A DNA stretch of 64,000 bases from Candidatus Sulfopaludibacter sp. (lineage in GTDB: Bacteria > Acidobacteriota > Terriglobia > Bryobacterales > Bryobacteraceae), in assembly GCA_031292755.1 (NCBI GenBank), contig JARLGM010000006.1, forward strand, positions 1-64,000, written 5' to 3'. The position numbers and the translations under genes are program-made. This document shows positions 53,899 to 62,659 of this stretch, piece after piece (positions within the stretch are counted from its first letter, which is position 1; every line of letters begins with the position of its first letter). A model generated the notes under the pieces. The model was not told where the DNA came from. It was given only the letters and a program-made list of their open reading frames with translations, and ran no database searches.

Positions 53899-54666
53899 TC
53901 ACCACTGTAGGATTTGCCGAATACTGTGCGCCTGCCGCTTGCTGACAATCAGTTGGAGCGAATTGCTCAAAGTGATGAGCCAGCGCTGACTGCTGAGCGC
54001 ACTCATTTTGCGGACATGATTCACGTTGACGATGGCGTTGCGATGGACTCGCTGAAAATGTACCTCGCCCAGGCGCTCCTGAATCGCGCGCAGCGATTGA
54101 GTGGCCAGCAGGCGCTGCTTCGCTGTGACAATCCACACCAATTCCCGCTCGGCCTGGAAAGCCAGGATCTCATCTTCGTCCAGCAGGAAGTAGTCCGCGC
54201 CGTTCCGGCCCACCACTTTGCGCCGATGGGTGGACTGGGGTGCGTCGCTGGCTGCGGCGATCTTTGCCACCTGGTTGGCGATTTCCAAAGGATCGCCCCG
54301 CATGCTCCTGGCACGTTCCACCGCAGTGCGCAGCCTCGTTTCGTTGACCGGCTTGAGCAGGTAATCCACCGCGCCCGCTTCGAACGCCTGAATGGCGTGC
54401 TGATCGAACGCAGTAACGATCACAACCACAGGCGCATGCTTACCATTCAGGTTGCGCACCACCTCAAAACCACTCATTACCGGCATCTGCAGGTCAAGAA
54501 ATACTACATCTGGTTTCAACTTCTCAATCTGCAGCAAGGCCTGTTTGCCATCACTGGCTTCGCCGAGGACCTCAACATCGGCCAACTGCTCCAAATCCTC
54601 GCGAAGAACCCGGCGAGCGATAGGCTCATCGTCCACGATCAAGGCTTTTAAGACGCGAGGATCCAT
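53899..54666 (-). CDS. LytTR-family response regulator
   Basis: 255 residues. Receiver domain in the first about 120 with phosphoacceptor D58 in VVFLDLQMP and K106-type conserved lysine in DYLLKPVNE, then a LytTR DNA-binding domain from about residue 150 (LLDEDEILAFQAERELVWIV, HFQRVHRNAIVNVNHVRKM). No histidine kinase is next to it, so an orphan regulator. A CAGGAG ribosome site precedes the ATG. It stands 103 bp upstream of the TonB receptor on the same strand. Confidence 0.93.
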   Translation of the reverse strand: MDPRVLKALIVDDEPIARRVLREDLEQLADVEVLGEASDGKQALLQIEKLKPDVVFLDLQMPVMSGFEVVRNLNGKHAPVVVIVTAFDQHAIQAFEAGAVDYLLKPVNETRLRTAVERARSMRGDPLEIANQVAKIAAASDAPQSTHRRKVVGRNGADYFLLDEDEILAFQAERELVWIVTAKQRLLATQSLRAIQERLGEVHFQRVHRNAIVNVNHVRKMSALSSQRWLITLSNSLQLIVSKRQAHSIRQILQW

Positions 54667-54793
54667 CTCCTGTTAGGTCTACAGCGAACTGCCTTCAGGA
54701 TGCGACAGGAAACTCACGAGCGGCGAAAGATACCCGTGAGCGGGCCTCTTTTCGGAATCGGCGGGAGGGAGTTCGGCGCCCGGCGTGCCGCTG

Positions 54794-55138
54794 TCAGGGC
54801 TTTCGCGCGGCTTCCACGGCTTGCTTGGCGATAGCCAGACTGTACGTGCAGGTACCGTGATGATTGCGGCAACTCGCGATCGTTCTCAGGCACTCGCAAG
54901 GACAGCGTCGCCTATTTAGGTCCTTCAGGAGAGCCGGCAGTTTCGCAGTCGGTACAGCGCTCAGGTCTACGCCTGGAAGAGTAGTGTAGAAAGGCTCGCG
55001 TTCTTTCAACACTGGCTGGTTCCAGACTGTCGATTGCAGCATGATACAGGTGAAACCGAAGATGACCGCAGCGCACACTGCTAATTTGAGGGCAGCCTGG
55101 CGGGTGATCCGGTTCCGACGCTGACTGCGGCTCCCCAT
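54794..55138 (-). CDS. small membrane-anchored Cys-rich protein
   Basis: 114 residues from the ATG at 55138 (a TTG at 55147 would add three). Basic N terminus, one membrane helix (LAVCAAVIFGFTCIMLQ) and a short exported part with a conserved-looking C-terminal cluster RCPCECLRTIASCRNHHGTC, four or five cysteines that could bind a metal or form disulfides. Similar Cys-clusters (CPCxC...C) are seen at the ends of CcmH- or thioredoxin-associated proteins, but I cannot name a family. Confidence 0.65.
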   Translation of the reverse strand: MGSRSQRRNRITRQAALKLAVCAAVIFGFTCIMLQSTVWNQPVLKEREPFYTTLPGVDLSAVPTAKLPALLKDLNRRRCPCECLRTIASCRNHHGTCTYSLAIAKQAVEAARKP

Positions 55139-55292
55139 GCGGCACAACTAGTATGAGCATGAAGAGCGTAACTACTCCGGTTTTTCTCACAAGCGGCCTT
55201 CAAATGGTTGCAGACGGCTCATTGTGGCAATTGGCGGAGCAGACTCAAACTCTGAATTGCGGCTTCAACCGCGGCCGTCCCTGCCACGCCGA

Positions 55293-56534
55293 TTATTCGT
55301 ACCTCAGCACTTCGGCGGGCGTGATGCGGGTGGCGTTGCGGGCCGGGTACAGCGTCGCCAGGAAGCTTACCAGAATGGCTAGGGCGGCGATCCACACGCC
55401 ATCCACCCAGCGCGTTTCGAAGGGCACGAAGCTCATGGAGTAGACCGATTCCTGCAGCGGGACCAGCCGGTATTTGTTGGCGTAGTAGGAAATGCCGTAG
55501 CCGAGTACCAGCCCGAGGGCGCTGCCCGCCACGCCGATCAGTACGCCCTGCAGCATGAAGATGCGGCGGATCTGGCTGTGGCGGGCGCCCATGGACATGA
55601 GCACGGCGATGTCGCGGTACTTTTCCATCACCATCATGACGAGCGTGATGAAGATATTCAGCGCGGCCACCAGTTCGATGAGCCCGATCACGATGACGGT
55701 GACGACGCGCTCCATGGTGAGGGCGCTGAGCAGTTGCTTGTTGCGCTCCTGCCAGGTGGTGGTGGTGTATTTCGGGCCCACCACGCGCTCGATATCCTTG
55801 GCGATGGCGGGGGCGGCATCCAGGTCATCCACTTTGATTTCGATCTGATTGATGACGTCCTCAAGCCCGAGGGCGTGCTGTAAGGCTGGCAGTGAGACGA
55901 ACACCCAATTGTCGTCGATTTCGAAGAATCCCGAATCGAAAATACCGGAGACGTGAAAAGGGCGGAGCGGGGGCATGACGGTGAAGCCCGCCAGTTCGGT
56001 GGCTTCCGGAAAGATGGCGGTGATCCGGGAATTCAGCACCATGCCGGTATCCTGCACCATGCTGTTGCCGATTATGATGCCTGGGACGGCGCGGTTGGGG
56101 TCGCGCAATTCGTTCAGCGAGCCGGCCTTCAAATGGCGCAGGGTCTCGCTGATGGCCAGTTCGGAATCCACGTCGATGCCCTTCACCACGCCCGCGTGTG
56201 ACTGCACCGGAGCCTTGAGAAATGCCGGTTCGTAGAGCGCGGGGGATACCGCGACCACGTGGGGCACCTTGCGGATGCGCGCGGCCATGTCGTGCCAGTT
56301 TTCGATGCCGTTCAGCGGCTCCTTCTCCAGCACGTTGATGTGCGCCATGGCTCCCAGCAGATTGCGCTGCAGGGTATTGCGAAAGCCGTTAGTGACCGCC
56401 AGCGCGATCACCAGCGCCATCACCCCGGCGGTCACTCCCATGACGGAGATCAGGGTAATGATAGAGATCACCGCTTCTTTGCGGCGCGCCCGCAGGTAGC
56501 GATTGGCGATGAACAGCTCGAAGCGGGAGATCAT
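55293..56534 (-). CDS. LolC/LolE-type lipoprotein-releasing permease
   Basis: 413 residues, four membrane helices with a periplasmic domain of about 230 residues, FtsX fold. FELFIANRYLRARRKEAVIS and VMGVTAGVMALVIALAVTNG at the N terminus and MEKYRDIAVLMSMGARHSQI coupling helix are typical of LolC/E. Would release outer-membrane lipoproteins to LolA. The ATPase LolD is not adjacent, and there is one permease, as in single-LolF-type systems. Lies behind lysS across a G/C-tract region. Confidence 0.9.
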   Translation of the reverse strand: MISRFELFIANRYLRARRKEAVISIITLISVMGVTAGVMALVIALAVTNGFRNTLQRNLLGAMAHINVLEKEPLNGIENWHDMAARIRKVPHVVAVSPALYEPAFLKAPVQSHAGVVKGIDVDSELAISETLRHLKAGSLNELRDPNRAVPGIIIGNSMVQDTGMVLNSRITAIFPEATELAGFTVMPPLRPFHVSGIFDSGFFEIDDNWVFVSLPALQHALGLEDVINQIEIKVDDLDAAPAIAKDIERVVGPKYTTTTWQERNKQLLSALTMERVVTVIVIGLIELVAALNIFITLVMMVMEKYRDIAVLMSMGARHSQIRRIFMLQGVLIGVAGSALGLVLGYGISYYANKYRLVPLQESVYSMSFVPFETRWVDGVWIAALAILVSFLATLYPARNATRITPAEVLRYE

Positions 56535-56550
56535 GAAGCACCGGGAAAGC

Positions 56551-56653
56551 GGGGGTTGGGGGTTGGGGATGGGGGGTTTGTGGCTCGCTTCGCTCGCCGG
56601 GCGGCAACCGCAGCCGCACCCTCCCTGGCCCCTGGCCCCCGGCCCCTGGCCCC
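56551..56653. repeat. G-tract and C-tract repeats between lysS and the LolC/E gene
   Basis: 56551-56576 on the plus strand has four G-runs (5,5,4,6) with 2-nt loops, a strong G-quadruplex motif; 56623-56653 contains about four CCCCTGG units, whose minus strand is likewise G-rich. A copy of GCTCGCTTCGCTCGCC (56583-56598) lies between. In the minus-strand transcript the G-rich and C-rich parts could pair with each other. Confidence 0.75.
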
Positions 56654-56664
56654 TGTTTTTTCCC

Positions 56665-58170
56665 TCATACTCCGTCCAGTTCGCGCAGTTGGCGCACCAG
56701 GTCGATGGGACCTTCCGGACGGAGGAGCGGGAACAGGATGACGTCGCGGATGGACCGGCATCCGGTGAGAATCATGGTGAGGCGGTCGATGCCGATGCCT
56801 TCGCCTCCCGTGGGGGGCAGTGCGTAGGCCAGGGCGCGCACGTAGTCTTCATCCATCTGGTGCGCTTCTTCATCGCCGCGCTCGCGCATGGAAAGCTGCA
56901 TCTCGAAGCGGCGGCGCTGTTCCTGCGGGTCGTTCAACTCGGTATAGGCGTTGCCGATCTCCATACCGGCGGCGTAGATTTCGAAGCGCTCCACGAAAGC
57001 GGGGTCGTCGGGCTTGTTCTTGGAGAGCGGCGAAGTCTCCACCGGATAATCGTACACCACGGTCGGCTGGATCAGCTTTTCTTCCACGTGGCGCTCGAAG
57101 ATATCGGTCAGCGCTTCCCCGGCGGTGGACTTATCGGAATTTCGCAGGAGCCACTCGGGATTGGCTACATCTTCCATGGTGGGCCGGCCGTCCCCCTGCC
57201 AGAAGCGAACCACGGCTTCGCGCATGCTATACCGCTCCAGCCGGCTGAAGTTCAGCTTATGGCCTTCGTATTCGATCTCCGTGGTGCCTACGGCATCGCG
57301 CGCGGCCTGCGCCAGCAGTTCCTGGGACAACTCGATCAGGCCCTGATAATCGGTGTATGCCTGGTAGAACTCCAGCATGGTGAACTCGGGATTGTGATGC
57401 GTGGAGAGTCCCTCATTCCGGAAGTTGCGATTGATCTCGTAAACGCGATCGAGCCCGCCCACCACCAGCCGTTTCAGATACAGTTCGGGCGCAATCCGCA
57501 GGTACAGGTCGATATCCAAGGTGTTGTGATGGGTGATGAACGGACGCGCCGCCGCGCCGCCGTAGAGCGGCTGCATCATGGGCGTTTCCACTTCGATAAA
57601 CTGGTGCGCTTCCAACTGGCGGCGCAGAGAGGAAATGATCCGGGCGCGGGTGACGAATACTTTGCGCACGTCGGGATTGGCCACCAGGTCGAGGTAGCGC
57701 TGGCGATAGCGCGTCTCCACGTCCTCAAGGCCATGCCACTTCTCAGGCATGGAGAGCAGGGTCTTGGAGAGGAACTCCAGCTTTTCGACATGGATGCTCA
57801 ATTCGCCGGTGCGGGTCCGGAAGAGGTAGCCGTCCACGCCGATGAAATCGCCGATATCGACCAGTTTGAAGAGTTGAAAGTCGCGCTCGCCCACCGCGTC
57901 CTTTTTGACGTAGATCTGCAGACGCTCGCCATTCTGCTGCAGGTGGGCGAAGCCCGCTTTGCCCATGTGCCGCAGCGTCATGAGGCGGCCGGCAACGCTG
58001 ACACGCACCTCGGGAGTCAGCTCTTCCGCGGTCTTGGCGCCGTAGCCGCCCAGGATTTCGGGAATGGTGTGGGAGAAATCGAACCGGCGCCCGTAGGGGC
58101 GGTATCCCAGGGCTTCGATCTCGCGGATGCGGGCCAGGCGCTGCTTGAGTAGATCGTCTTCGAGCGACAA
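56665..58170 (-). CDS. lysS: lysyl-tRNA synthetase, class II
   Basis: 501 residues. OB-fold anticodon domain (about 55-165), then the class II catalytic core: motif 1 [18 protein letters not shown], motif 2 [20 protein letters not shown], motif 3 [11 protein letters not shown]. Charges tRNA-Lys. Normal length for the family. Divergent from the GT2 gene; the start is the ATG at 58170. Confidence 0.97.
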   Translation of the reverse strand: MSLEDDLLKQRLARIREIEALGYRPYGRRFDFSHTIPEILGGYGAKTAEELTPEVRVSVAGRLMTLRHMGKAGFAHLQQNGERLQIYVKKDAVGERDFQLFKLVDIGDFIGVDGYLFRTRTGELSIHVEKLEFLSKTLLSMPEKWHGLEDVETRYRQRYLDLVANPDVRKVFVTRARIISSLRRQLEAHQFIEVETPMMQPLYGGAAARPFITHHNTLDIDLYLRIAPELYLKRLVVGGLDRVYEINRNFRNEGLSTHHNPEFTMLEFYQAYTDYQGLIELSQELLAQAARDAVGTTEIEYEGHKLNFSRLERYSMREAVVRFWQGDGRPTMEDVANPEWLLRNSDKSTAGEALTDIFERHVEEKLIQPTVVYDYPVETSPLSKNKPDDPAFVERFEIYAAGMEIGNAYTELNDPQEQRRRFEMQLSMRERGDEEAHQMDEDYVRALAYALPPTGGEGIGIDRLTMILTGCRSIRDVILFPLLRPEGPIDLVRQLRELDGV

Positions 58171-58213
58171 AAAAGTCTCCTAAGGCTGAAATAAGTTATT
58201 ATAAGGGCTTCGT

Positions 58214-58927
58214 TTGCAACGATCCATTTCCATTATCATTCCCGCCTATAACGAAGAGAAACGGCTACCTTCCACGCTGAAGATCGTGAAGGCCTATCTC
58301 GATCGCACTCCATGGGATTTTTGCGAGGTGGTGGTGGTGGACGACGGCTCGCGCGACGGCACCGCGGCGGTTGCCGAATCCGCCGGTGTGCGCGTGCTGC
58401 GCAATCCCGGCAATCGCGGCAAAGGCTACACCGTCCGGCACGGCATGATGGAAGCCAGGGGCGAGTGGTCGCTGTTCACCGATGCCGATCTTTCCTCCCC
58501 CATCGACGAGCTTGCGAAACTGTGGGATGCGGTGGAACAGAGCGGCGCGCAGGGGGCCATCGGCTCGCGCGCGCTGGACCGCAAGCTGGTCGGCGTTCAC
58601 CAGCCGCCCTTCCGCGAAATCATGGGCCGGGTATTCAATCTGGTGATGCGGCTGGTCACGGGGCTGCCGTTCCACGATACCCAGTGCGGCTTCAAACTGT
58701 TCCAGACCCGGGCGGCACACGAGATCTTCCGGCGTCAGCTTCTGGATGGTTTCGGCTTCGATGTGGAAGTGCTGTTCATCGCCAAGCGCCTGGGGTTCCG
58801 CACCCTGGAAGTGCCCGTGCGATGGAACGACGTGGCCGGCACCAAGGTGAGCCTGATGCGCGGAGTAGCCGCGTTTCTGGATCCGCTGAAGGTGCGCTGG
58901 AACGGCATCGCGGGCAAGTACAAGTAG
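58214..58927 (+). CDS. family 2 glycosyltransferase (dolichyl-phosphate glucosyltransferase-like)
   Basis: 237 residues, GT-A fold: SIIIPAYNEEKRLPSTL at the N terminus, VVVDDGSRDGT, DADLSSP (the DxD metal site) and GFGFDVEVLFIAKRL with VPVRWNDVAGTKVSL. This is the pattern of ALG5-type enzymes that load a sugar onto a polyprenyl phosphate, the donor for GT-C transferases such as the two TMTC-like proteins here, a possible link. TTG start at 58214 with AAGGG 6 nt before it. Confidence 0.88.
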   Translation: MQRSISIIIPAYNEEKRLPSTLKIVKAYLDRTPWDFCEVVVVDDGSRDGTAAVAESAGVRVLRNPGNRGKGYTVRHGMMEARGEWSLFTDADLSSPIDELAKLWDAVEQSGAQGAIGSRALDRKLVGVHQPPFREIMGRVFNLVMRLVTGLPFHDTQCGFKLFQTRAAHEIFRRQLLDGFGFDVEVLFIAKRLGFRTLEVPVRWNDVAGTKVSLMRGVAAFLDPLKVRWNGIAGKYK

Positions 58928-58945
58928 CTCGCTTCGCTCGCCGGG
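58927..58945. repeat. second copy of a short intergenic repeat
   Basis: GCTCGCTTCGCTCGCCGGG here and at 56583-56601. Both stand directly next to gene ends. Possibly a dispersed REP-like word; only two copies are visible in the window. Confidence 0.5.
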
Positions 58946-58963
58946 GCTGCGATAATGGCATCG

Positions 58964-59671
58964 ATGCCTGACTATCGCGCGATCGAACAAAAGATTCAGC
59001 AGATTCTTACTTCTCCTCGCCGTCCCGTGGCTGTTGCGTTTTTGGATCAAGTGCCGGAAGGGATCGCGAGGTTCGAAGGCTCCGAGCCTTCTTCGTGCAG
59101 TTACTGGCGCCTGGCCGCTGCCGGACGCACTTTCTATACCGTGCCTTCGGACCATTGGAATTGCCCTATCGGGGGTTACACGCACAATACTCTCAGCGCC
59201 GAACGAATGCCCGAGTTACAGCAGGTGCTGGGCCTGATGAGTGAAATCGGTTACGTCCGGATGGAGGAAATTCCCGGCGTGTTTCACATGGAGCAGACGC
59301 CTGCGGCGATTGTGTACGGGCCATTGGGAGAGATAGCGGTAACGCCAACGGTGGTGCTGGCCTCCGGCAAACCGGGCCGCGTCATGATGCTCTCGGAAGC
59401 GGCCTTGCGCGCGGGCGCAATGTCCACTCTGCCGCTGCTCGGACGGCCTACCTGCATGGCCATCCCGGCAGCCATCGCCCATGGCGCGGTGACCAGCTCC
59501 GGCTGCGTCGGCAACCGCACGTATACCGATATCGGCGAGGATGAGCTGTATGTTACGTTGCGCGGCGTGGATCTCGAGAAGATCGCGAATGAGATCGACA
59601 CCATTGCAAGAGCTAACAGCACTTTGTCGCAGTATCATTTGCAACGGCGGCAAACACTCGCCACGGCATAA
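58964..59671 (+). CDS. DUF169 family protein
   Basis: 235 residues, one DUF169 (COG2043) domain: RPVAVAFLDQVPEGIARFEG, the Cys pair region CSYWRLAAAGRTFY and DHWNCPIGGYTHN, ending with the GVDLEKIANEI helix. Function unknown; members often neighbour metal or cofactor genes. ATG at 58964 preferred because GATAAT stands 7 nt ahead, as for several genes here; 58955 would be the alternative. Confidence 0.85.
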   Translation: MPDYRAIEQKIQQILTSPRRPVAVAFLDQVPEGIARFEGSEPSSCSYWRLAAAGRTFYTVPSDHWNCPIGGYTHNTLSAERMPELQQVLGLMSEIGYVRMEEIPGVFHMEQTPAAIVYGPLGEIAVTPTVVLASGKPGRVMMLSEAALRAGAMSTLPLLGRPTCMAIPAAIAHGAVTSSGCVGNRTYTDIGEDELYVTLRGVDLEKIANEIDTIARANSTLSQYHLQRRQTLATA

Positions 59672-59728
59672 CGTCGTACGCGCACACTTTGGCCCTATTG
59701 AGCCGTCGTATGTGGCAGGTCCGCCACT

Positions 59729-59734
59729 TATAAT
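59729..59734 (+). promoter_or_regulatory. TATAAT box, probably leaderless, before the response regulator
   Basis: Perfect TATAAT ending 8 nt before the ATG at 59743. No SD lies in between. No matching -35 at 16-18 bp. Confidence 0.5.
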
Positions 59735-59742
59735 TAAAATGG

Positions 59743-60132
59743 ATGCAATTGGAACCTCAGAACAGAGCCACCATTCTGGCGGTGGACGACGACCAAACTG
59801 TTCTGGGGCTGCTGGACAGCGTTCTGAGCATGGCGGGTTATCGGGTCCTTACCGCCGATGGCGGGCGGAGCGCCATCCAGGTATTTGAAAAGAACAAGGG
59901 TCCGGTCAACCTTCTGCTCACCGACGTGATGATGCCGGACCTCACCGGCCCGGTAGTCGCCGAGCGGTTGCGCTCCCTCCAACCCGATCTGGCGGTCCTC
60001 TTCATTTCGGGATTTCACGATGCCGACCTGGTGCAGCGCTTCGTCACAGCCAAAGGCTTCAGCCTGTTATCCAAGCCTTTTACCGTGGATGCCCTGCTGC
60101 GCGTGGTCGCTATGGCTCTCAACGGTCAATAG
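59743..60132 (+). CDS. single-domain response regulator
   Basis: 129 residues, only a receiver domain: acidic pocket DDD at 15-17, phosphoacceptor D61 in LLLTDVMMPD, conserved Lys in LLSKPFTV. No output domain. No kinase is adjacent; the next gene (46 bp on) encodes a membrane protein with a Cys4 C-terminal module often found in sensor proteins, so the two may work together. Confidence 0.93.
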   Translation: MQLEPQNRATILAVDDDQTVLGLLDSVLSMAGYRVLTADGGRSAIQVFEKNKGPVNLLLTDVMMPDLTGPVVAERLRSLQPDLAVLFISGFHDADLVQRFVTAKGFSLLSKPFTVDALLRVVAMALNGQ

Positions 60133-60178
60133 CCGGGCGCTGCCATGCTAGCCTGTTTCTAAAGGCTCGGGGTTAGCA

Positions 60179-61048
60179 GTGACGGTTTGGCAACAATCGC
60201 AAGACTTCGCACGTTGGCTCTTCGGGATGCCGCAATCCGGCTTATCCGGCGCCGCGACGGAGGCCTTAGCGGATATGGATCTGTTGCAGGTTCGCAGCGA
60301 CCGGCGACTGGTGTCGGCCGTTCTGGTGTTTATCCTGGTGCCGCTGTTCTGGTCCCTCGGGCTGGAAATCGCCGTGTACGGGAACGACCTGCCGCGGCTG
60401 CAGGCGCGTCTTGCCATGCGCGGGTTAGCCGTTCTGGTGCCTGTCCTGGGCCTGCTGGCGGTGCGCGCCGCGCACACCAGGCGGGCCTACTCGCGGGCCG
60501 TGCTGGCAATCGTGTTGACCATGGAATTGAACCTGGTGAACAACCTGCTGCGTCCCCAGGGTTCCATGCTGCCGATGCGCGCGGCACTGATGTTCCTGAT
60601 TGTGATGTATGTCGCGCTGCCCAACAGCTTTGCCCGGCAGGTTTGGCCGCCTCTGTTCTACACCGCCGGCGTGATTGCCGAACGCGCCCTCTGGCTGACC
60701 AGCGACGCCGCGGGCGATTTCGCGACCGACGTGCTGATTCTGCTTTTCGTAAACGCCATTGGAGTGGTGATGGTGCACCGGCGGGTCGCGTTGGAGCGCG
60801 AAATCGCCATCCGGTTCCGGTCGGAGCAGAAGTCGCGGTTCGCCGCACAGCAGGCATTGGCGGACCTGAAGGTCCTGCGGGGCATCGTGCCCATTTGTTC
60901 GCATTGCCGGAAGGTCCGCACGGAAATCGGCGACTGGCAGCAGCTCGAGCAATATGTCGCGGAACATACCGAAGCGGATTTCTCTCATGGAGTCTGTCCC
61001 GGTTGCATGCGCGAGCATTACCGTTCGAGAAATCCCGCGGAGAGTTGA
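60179..61048 (+). CDS. multi-pass membrane protein with C-terminal Cys4 signalling module
   Basis: 289 residues from a GTG. About six membrane helices (residues about 40-200), a short coiled coil (HRRVALEREIAIRFRSEQ onwards, about 200-235), then VPICSHCRKVR, WQQLEQYVAEH and FSHGVCPGCMREHY. The CSxC...CPxC module occurs in my experience at the C terminus of PAS- or receiver-containing sensor proteins, but no kinase domain is here. Sensing and signalling to the preceding single receiver is an inference. Convergent with mscL. Confidence 0.82.
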   Translation: MTVWQQSQDFARWLFGMPQSGLSGAATEALADMDLLQVRSDRRLVSAVLVFILVPLFWSLGLEIAVYGNDLPRLQARLAMRGLAVLVPVLGLLAVRAAHTRRAYSRAVLAIVLTMELNLVNNLLRPQGSMLPMRAALMFLIVMYVALPNSFARQVWPPLFYTAGVIAERALWLTSDAAGDFATDVLILLFVNAIGVVMVHRRVALEREIAIRFRSEQKSRFAAQQALADLKVLRGIVPICSHCRKVRTEIGDWQQLEQYVAEHTEADFSHGVCPGCMREHYRSRNPAES

Positions 61049-61060
61049 CGTCCGCCAGGC

Positions 61061-61465
61061 CTACCCTACCGGACTGGTGCAATGGGCGCAGCGTTTGGCG
61101 GCGATAGGAATCTCACTCAGACATTCCGGGCACTTCTTGGTGGTCGGATCGGGCGGGGCTTCGCCGCGATGGATCCGCGCCGTGAGCGCATTCATGGGCG
61201 CCACAATGAAGAAGTAAACGGCAGTGGCGACCATCAGGAACGAAATCAAGGCATTCACAAAATCGCCGATGGGAAACTTGCTCCCGTTGACCGCGAACTG
61301 AAGCGCGGAGAAATCGGGCTTTCCCCCGATGGCGGCGATCAGCGGCGTGATCAGGTCTTTGACAAGGGCGGTGACAACAGCACCGAAGGCGCCGCCAATC
61401 ACGACGGCAACGGCTAAATCGATGACGTTGCCCCGCAGCAGAAACAGCCTAAAGCCTTTGAACAT
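61061..61465 (-). CDS. mscL: large-conductance mechanosensitive channel
   Basis: 134 residues: FKGFRLFLLRGNVIDLAVAV and the two helices of MscL, with the gate region GGAFGAVVTALVKDLITPL. Emergency release valve in osmotic downshock. The C terminus carries a rubredoxin-like CPECLSEIPIAAKRCAHC, seen in some MscL proteins. Co-directional with the aminotransferase, 18 bp behind it. Confidence 0.95.
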   Translation of the reverse strand: MFKGFRLFLLRGNVIDLAVAVVIGGAFGAVVTALVKDLITPLIAAIGGKPDFSALQFAVNGSKFPIGDFVNALISFLMVATAVYFFIVAPMNALTARIHRGEAPPDPTTKKCPECLSEIPIAAKRCAHCTSPVG

Positions 61466-61483
61466 AGAGCTATGATGCGCGTG

Positions 61484-62659
61484 TTACGTACCGGAGCGCA
61501 AGAACTTTCCGAAACGTTCCATGGCCGGCTCCAGGATGGAGCGTTCGGCCGCATAACAGATTCTTACGGAACCTTCCCCTCCCGCTCCAAAAGCCACTCC
61601 GGGCGCCAGGCCCACGCGCGTCTCTTCCAGCAGCCGTCTGCAAAACGCGAAGGAATCGGTGAGGCCGTCGATGCGCGGGAACAGGTAGAACGCGCCGTCC
61701 GGCTTGGGGACGGTGATGCCGCTCATGCCGCCCAGGGCCTGAAGGCAGAGGTCGCGATTTCCCTTCAGGCGCTCCAGCATGAGCAGGAGTTCCTCTTCGC
61801 CGTGGGCCAGTGCGGTCTCGCCGGCTTTTTGGGTGAAGGTGGGGGCGTGCGACACGATGAATTCATTCAACTGCGTAGCTTTGGCGGCCAGGTCTTGGCG
61901 CGCGATCAGGTAGCCCAGGCGCCATCCGGTCATGCAGTAGCTTTTGGAGAACGAGTGTACCACCGCCACCGCGTCTTCGCGGGTAGCCAGTTTCAGGATG
62001 GAGGGCACAGGCTCGCCGAGGTGCGATCCGGCGTAGTAGAGGCGATCGTACACTTCGTCGGCAATAAGCCACAGGTTGTGGCGGCGGGCGAAGGCAAGCA
62101 GTGCCTGCTGCTCTTCGAGCGTGGCCACCCAGCCCAGCGGGTTGGAGGGCGAAGTGTAGATCAGCAGGCGCGTGCGCGGGGTGACGGCGGCCTCCAGGGC
62201 ATCGAAATCCACGCGGTAGCGCTCGCCGCACAGCGGGTGGGGAATCTGGTGCACTACGGCGTTGGCCATGGTGACGATGGAACTGCCGTTGGGCCACGAG
62301 GGTGTGAGGATGAGCGCTTCATCGCCGGGATCGAGCGTGCAGCGAATGCCCACGTTGAGCGCCTGCACTCCCGAGGCGGTAATGACGATCTCGGTCGCCG
62401 GATCGAGCTCGACCGCCTGCATGCGGCGGTAATAATCGGCCAGTGCCCGGCGGGTAGAGGGCAGGCCCGCATTTTCGGTGTAAAAGGTGAAGCCGTCCTG
62501 CATGGCGCGTACCGCGGCCTGTTTGATGTACTCCGGGGTGGGCAGGTTGGATTCGCCGAAATACAGGCGCAGCACGCCATCCATCGACATAGCGATTTCC
62601 GCCAGTTCGCGGATGCGCGAGTGGGGCACCTGAAGGACCGAGCTTGCGACATGAGACAT
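61484..62659 (-). CDS. PLP-dependent class I/II aminotransferase
   Basis: 391 residues, fold type I. Schiff-base lysine K239 in HSFSKSYCMTGWRLGY, with D201 and Y204 in ADEVYDRLYY. ASGVQALN and TSPSNPLGW supply the phosphate and substrate parts. AspC/ArAT-type or kynurenine-type transferase; substrate open. Two-gene unit with mscL. GAGAAT lies 6 nt before the start, possibly leaderless. Confidence 0.9.
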   Translation of the reverse strand: MSHVASSVLQVPHSRIRELAEIAMSMDGVLRLYFGESNLPTPEYIKQAAVRAMQDGFTFYTENAGLPSTRRALADYYRRMQAVELDPATEIVITASGVQALNVGIRCTLDPGDEALILTPSWPNGSSIVTMANAVVHQIPHPLCGERYRVDFDALEAAVTPRTRLLIYTSPSNPLGWVATLEEQQALLAFARRHNLWLIADEVYDRLYYAGSHLGEPVPSILKLATREDAVAVVHSFSKSYCMTGWRLGYLIARQDLAAKATQLNEFIVSHAPTFTQKAGETALAHGEEELLLMLERLKGNRDLCLQALGGMSGITVPKPDGAFYLFPRIDGLTDSFAFCRRLLEETRVGLAPGVAFGAGGEGSVRICYAAERSILEPAMERFGKFLRSGT

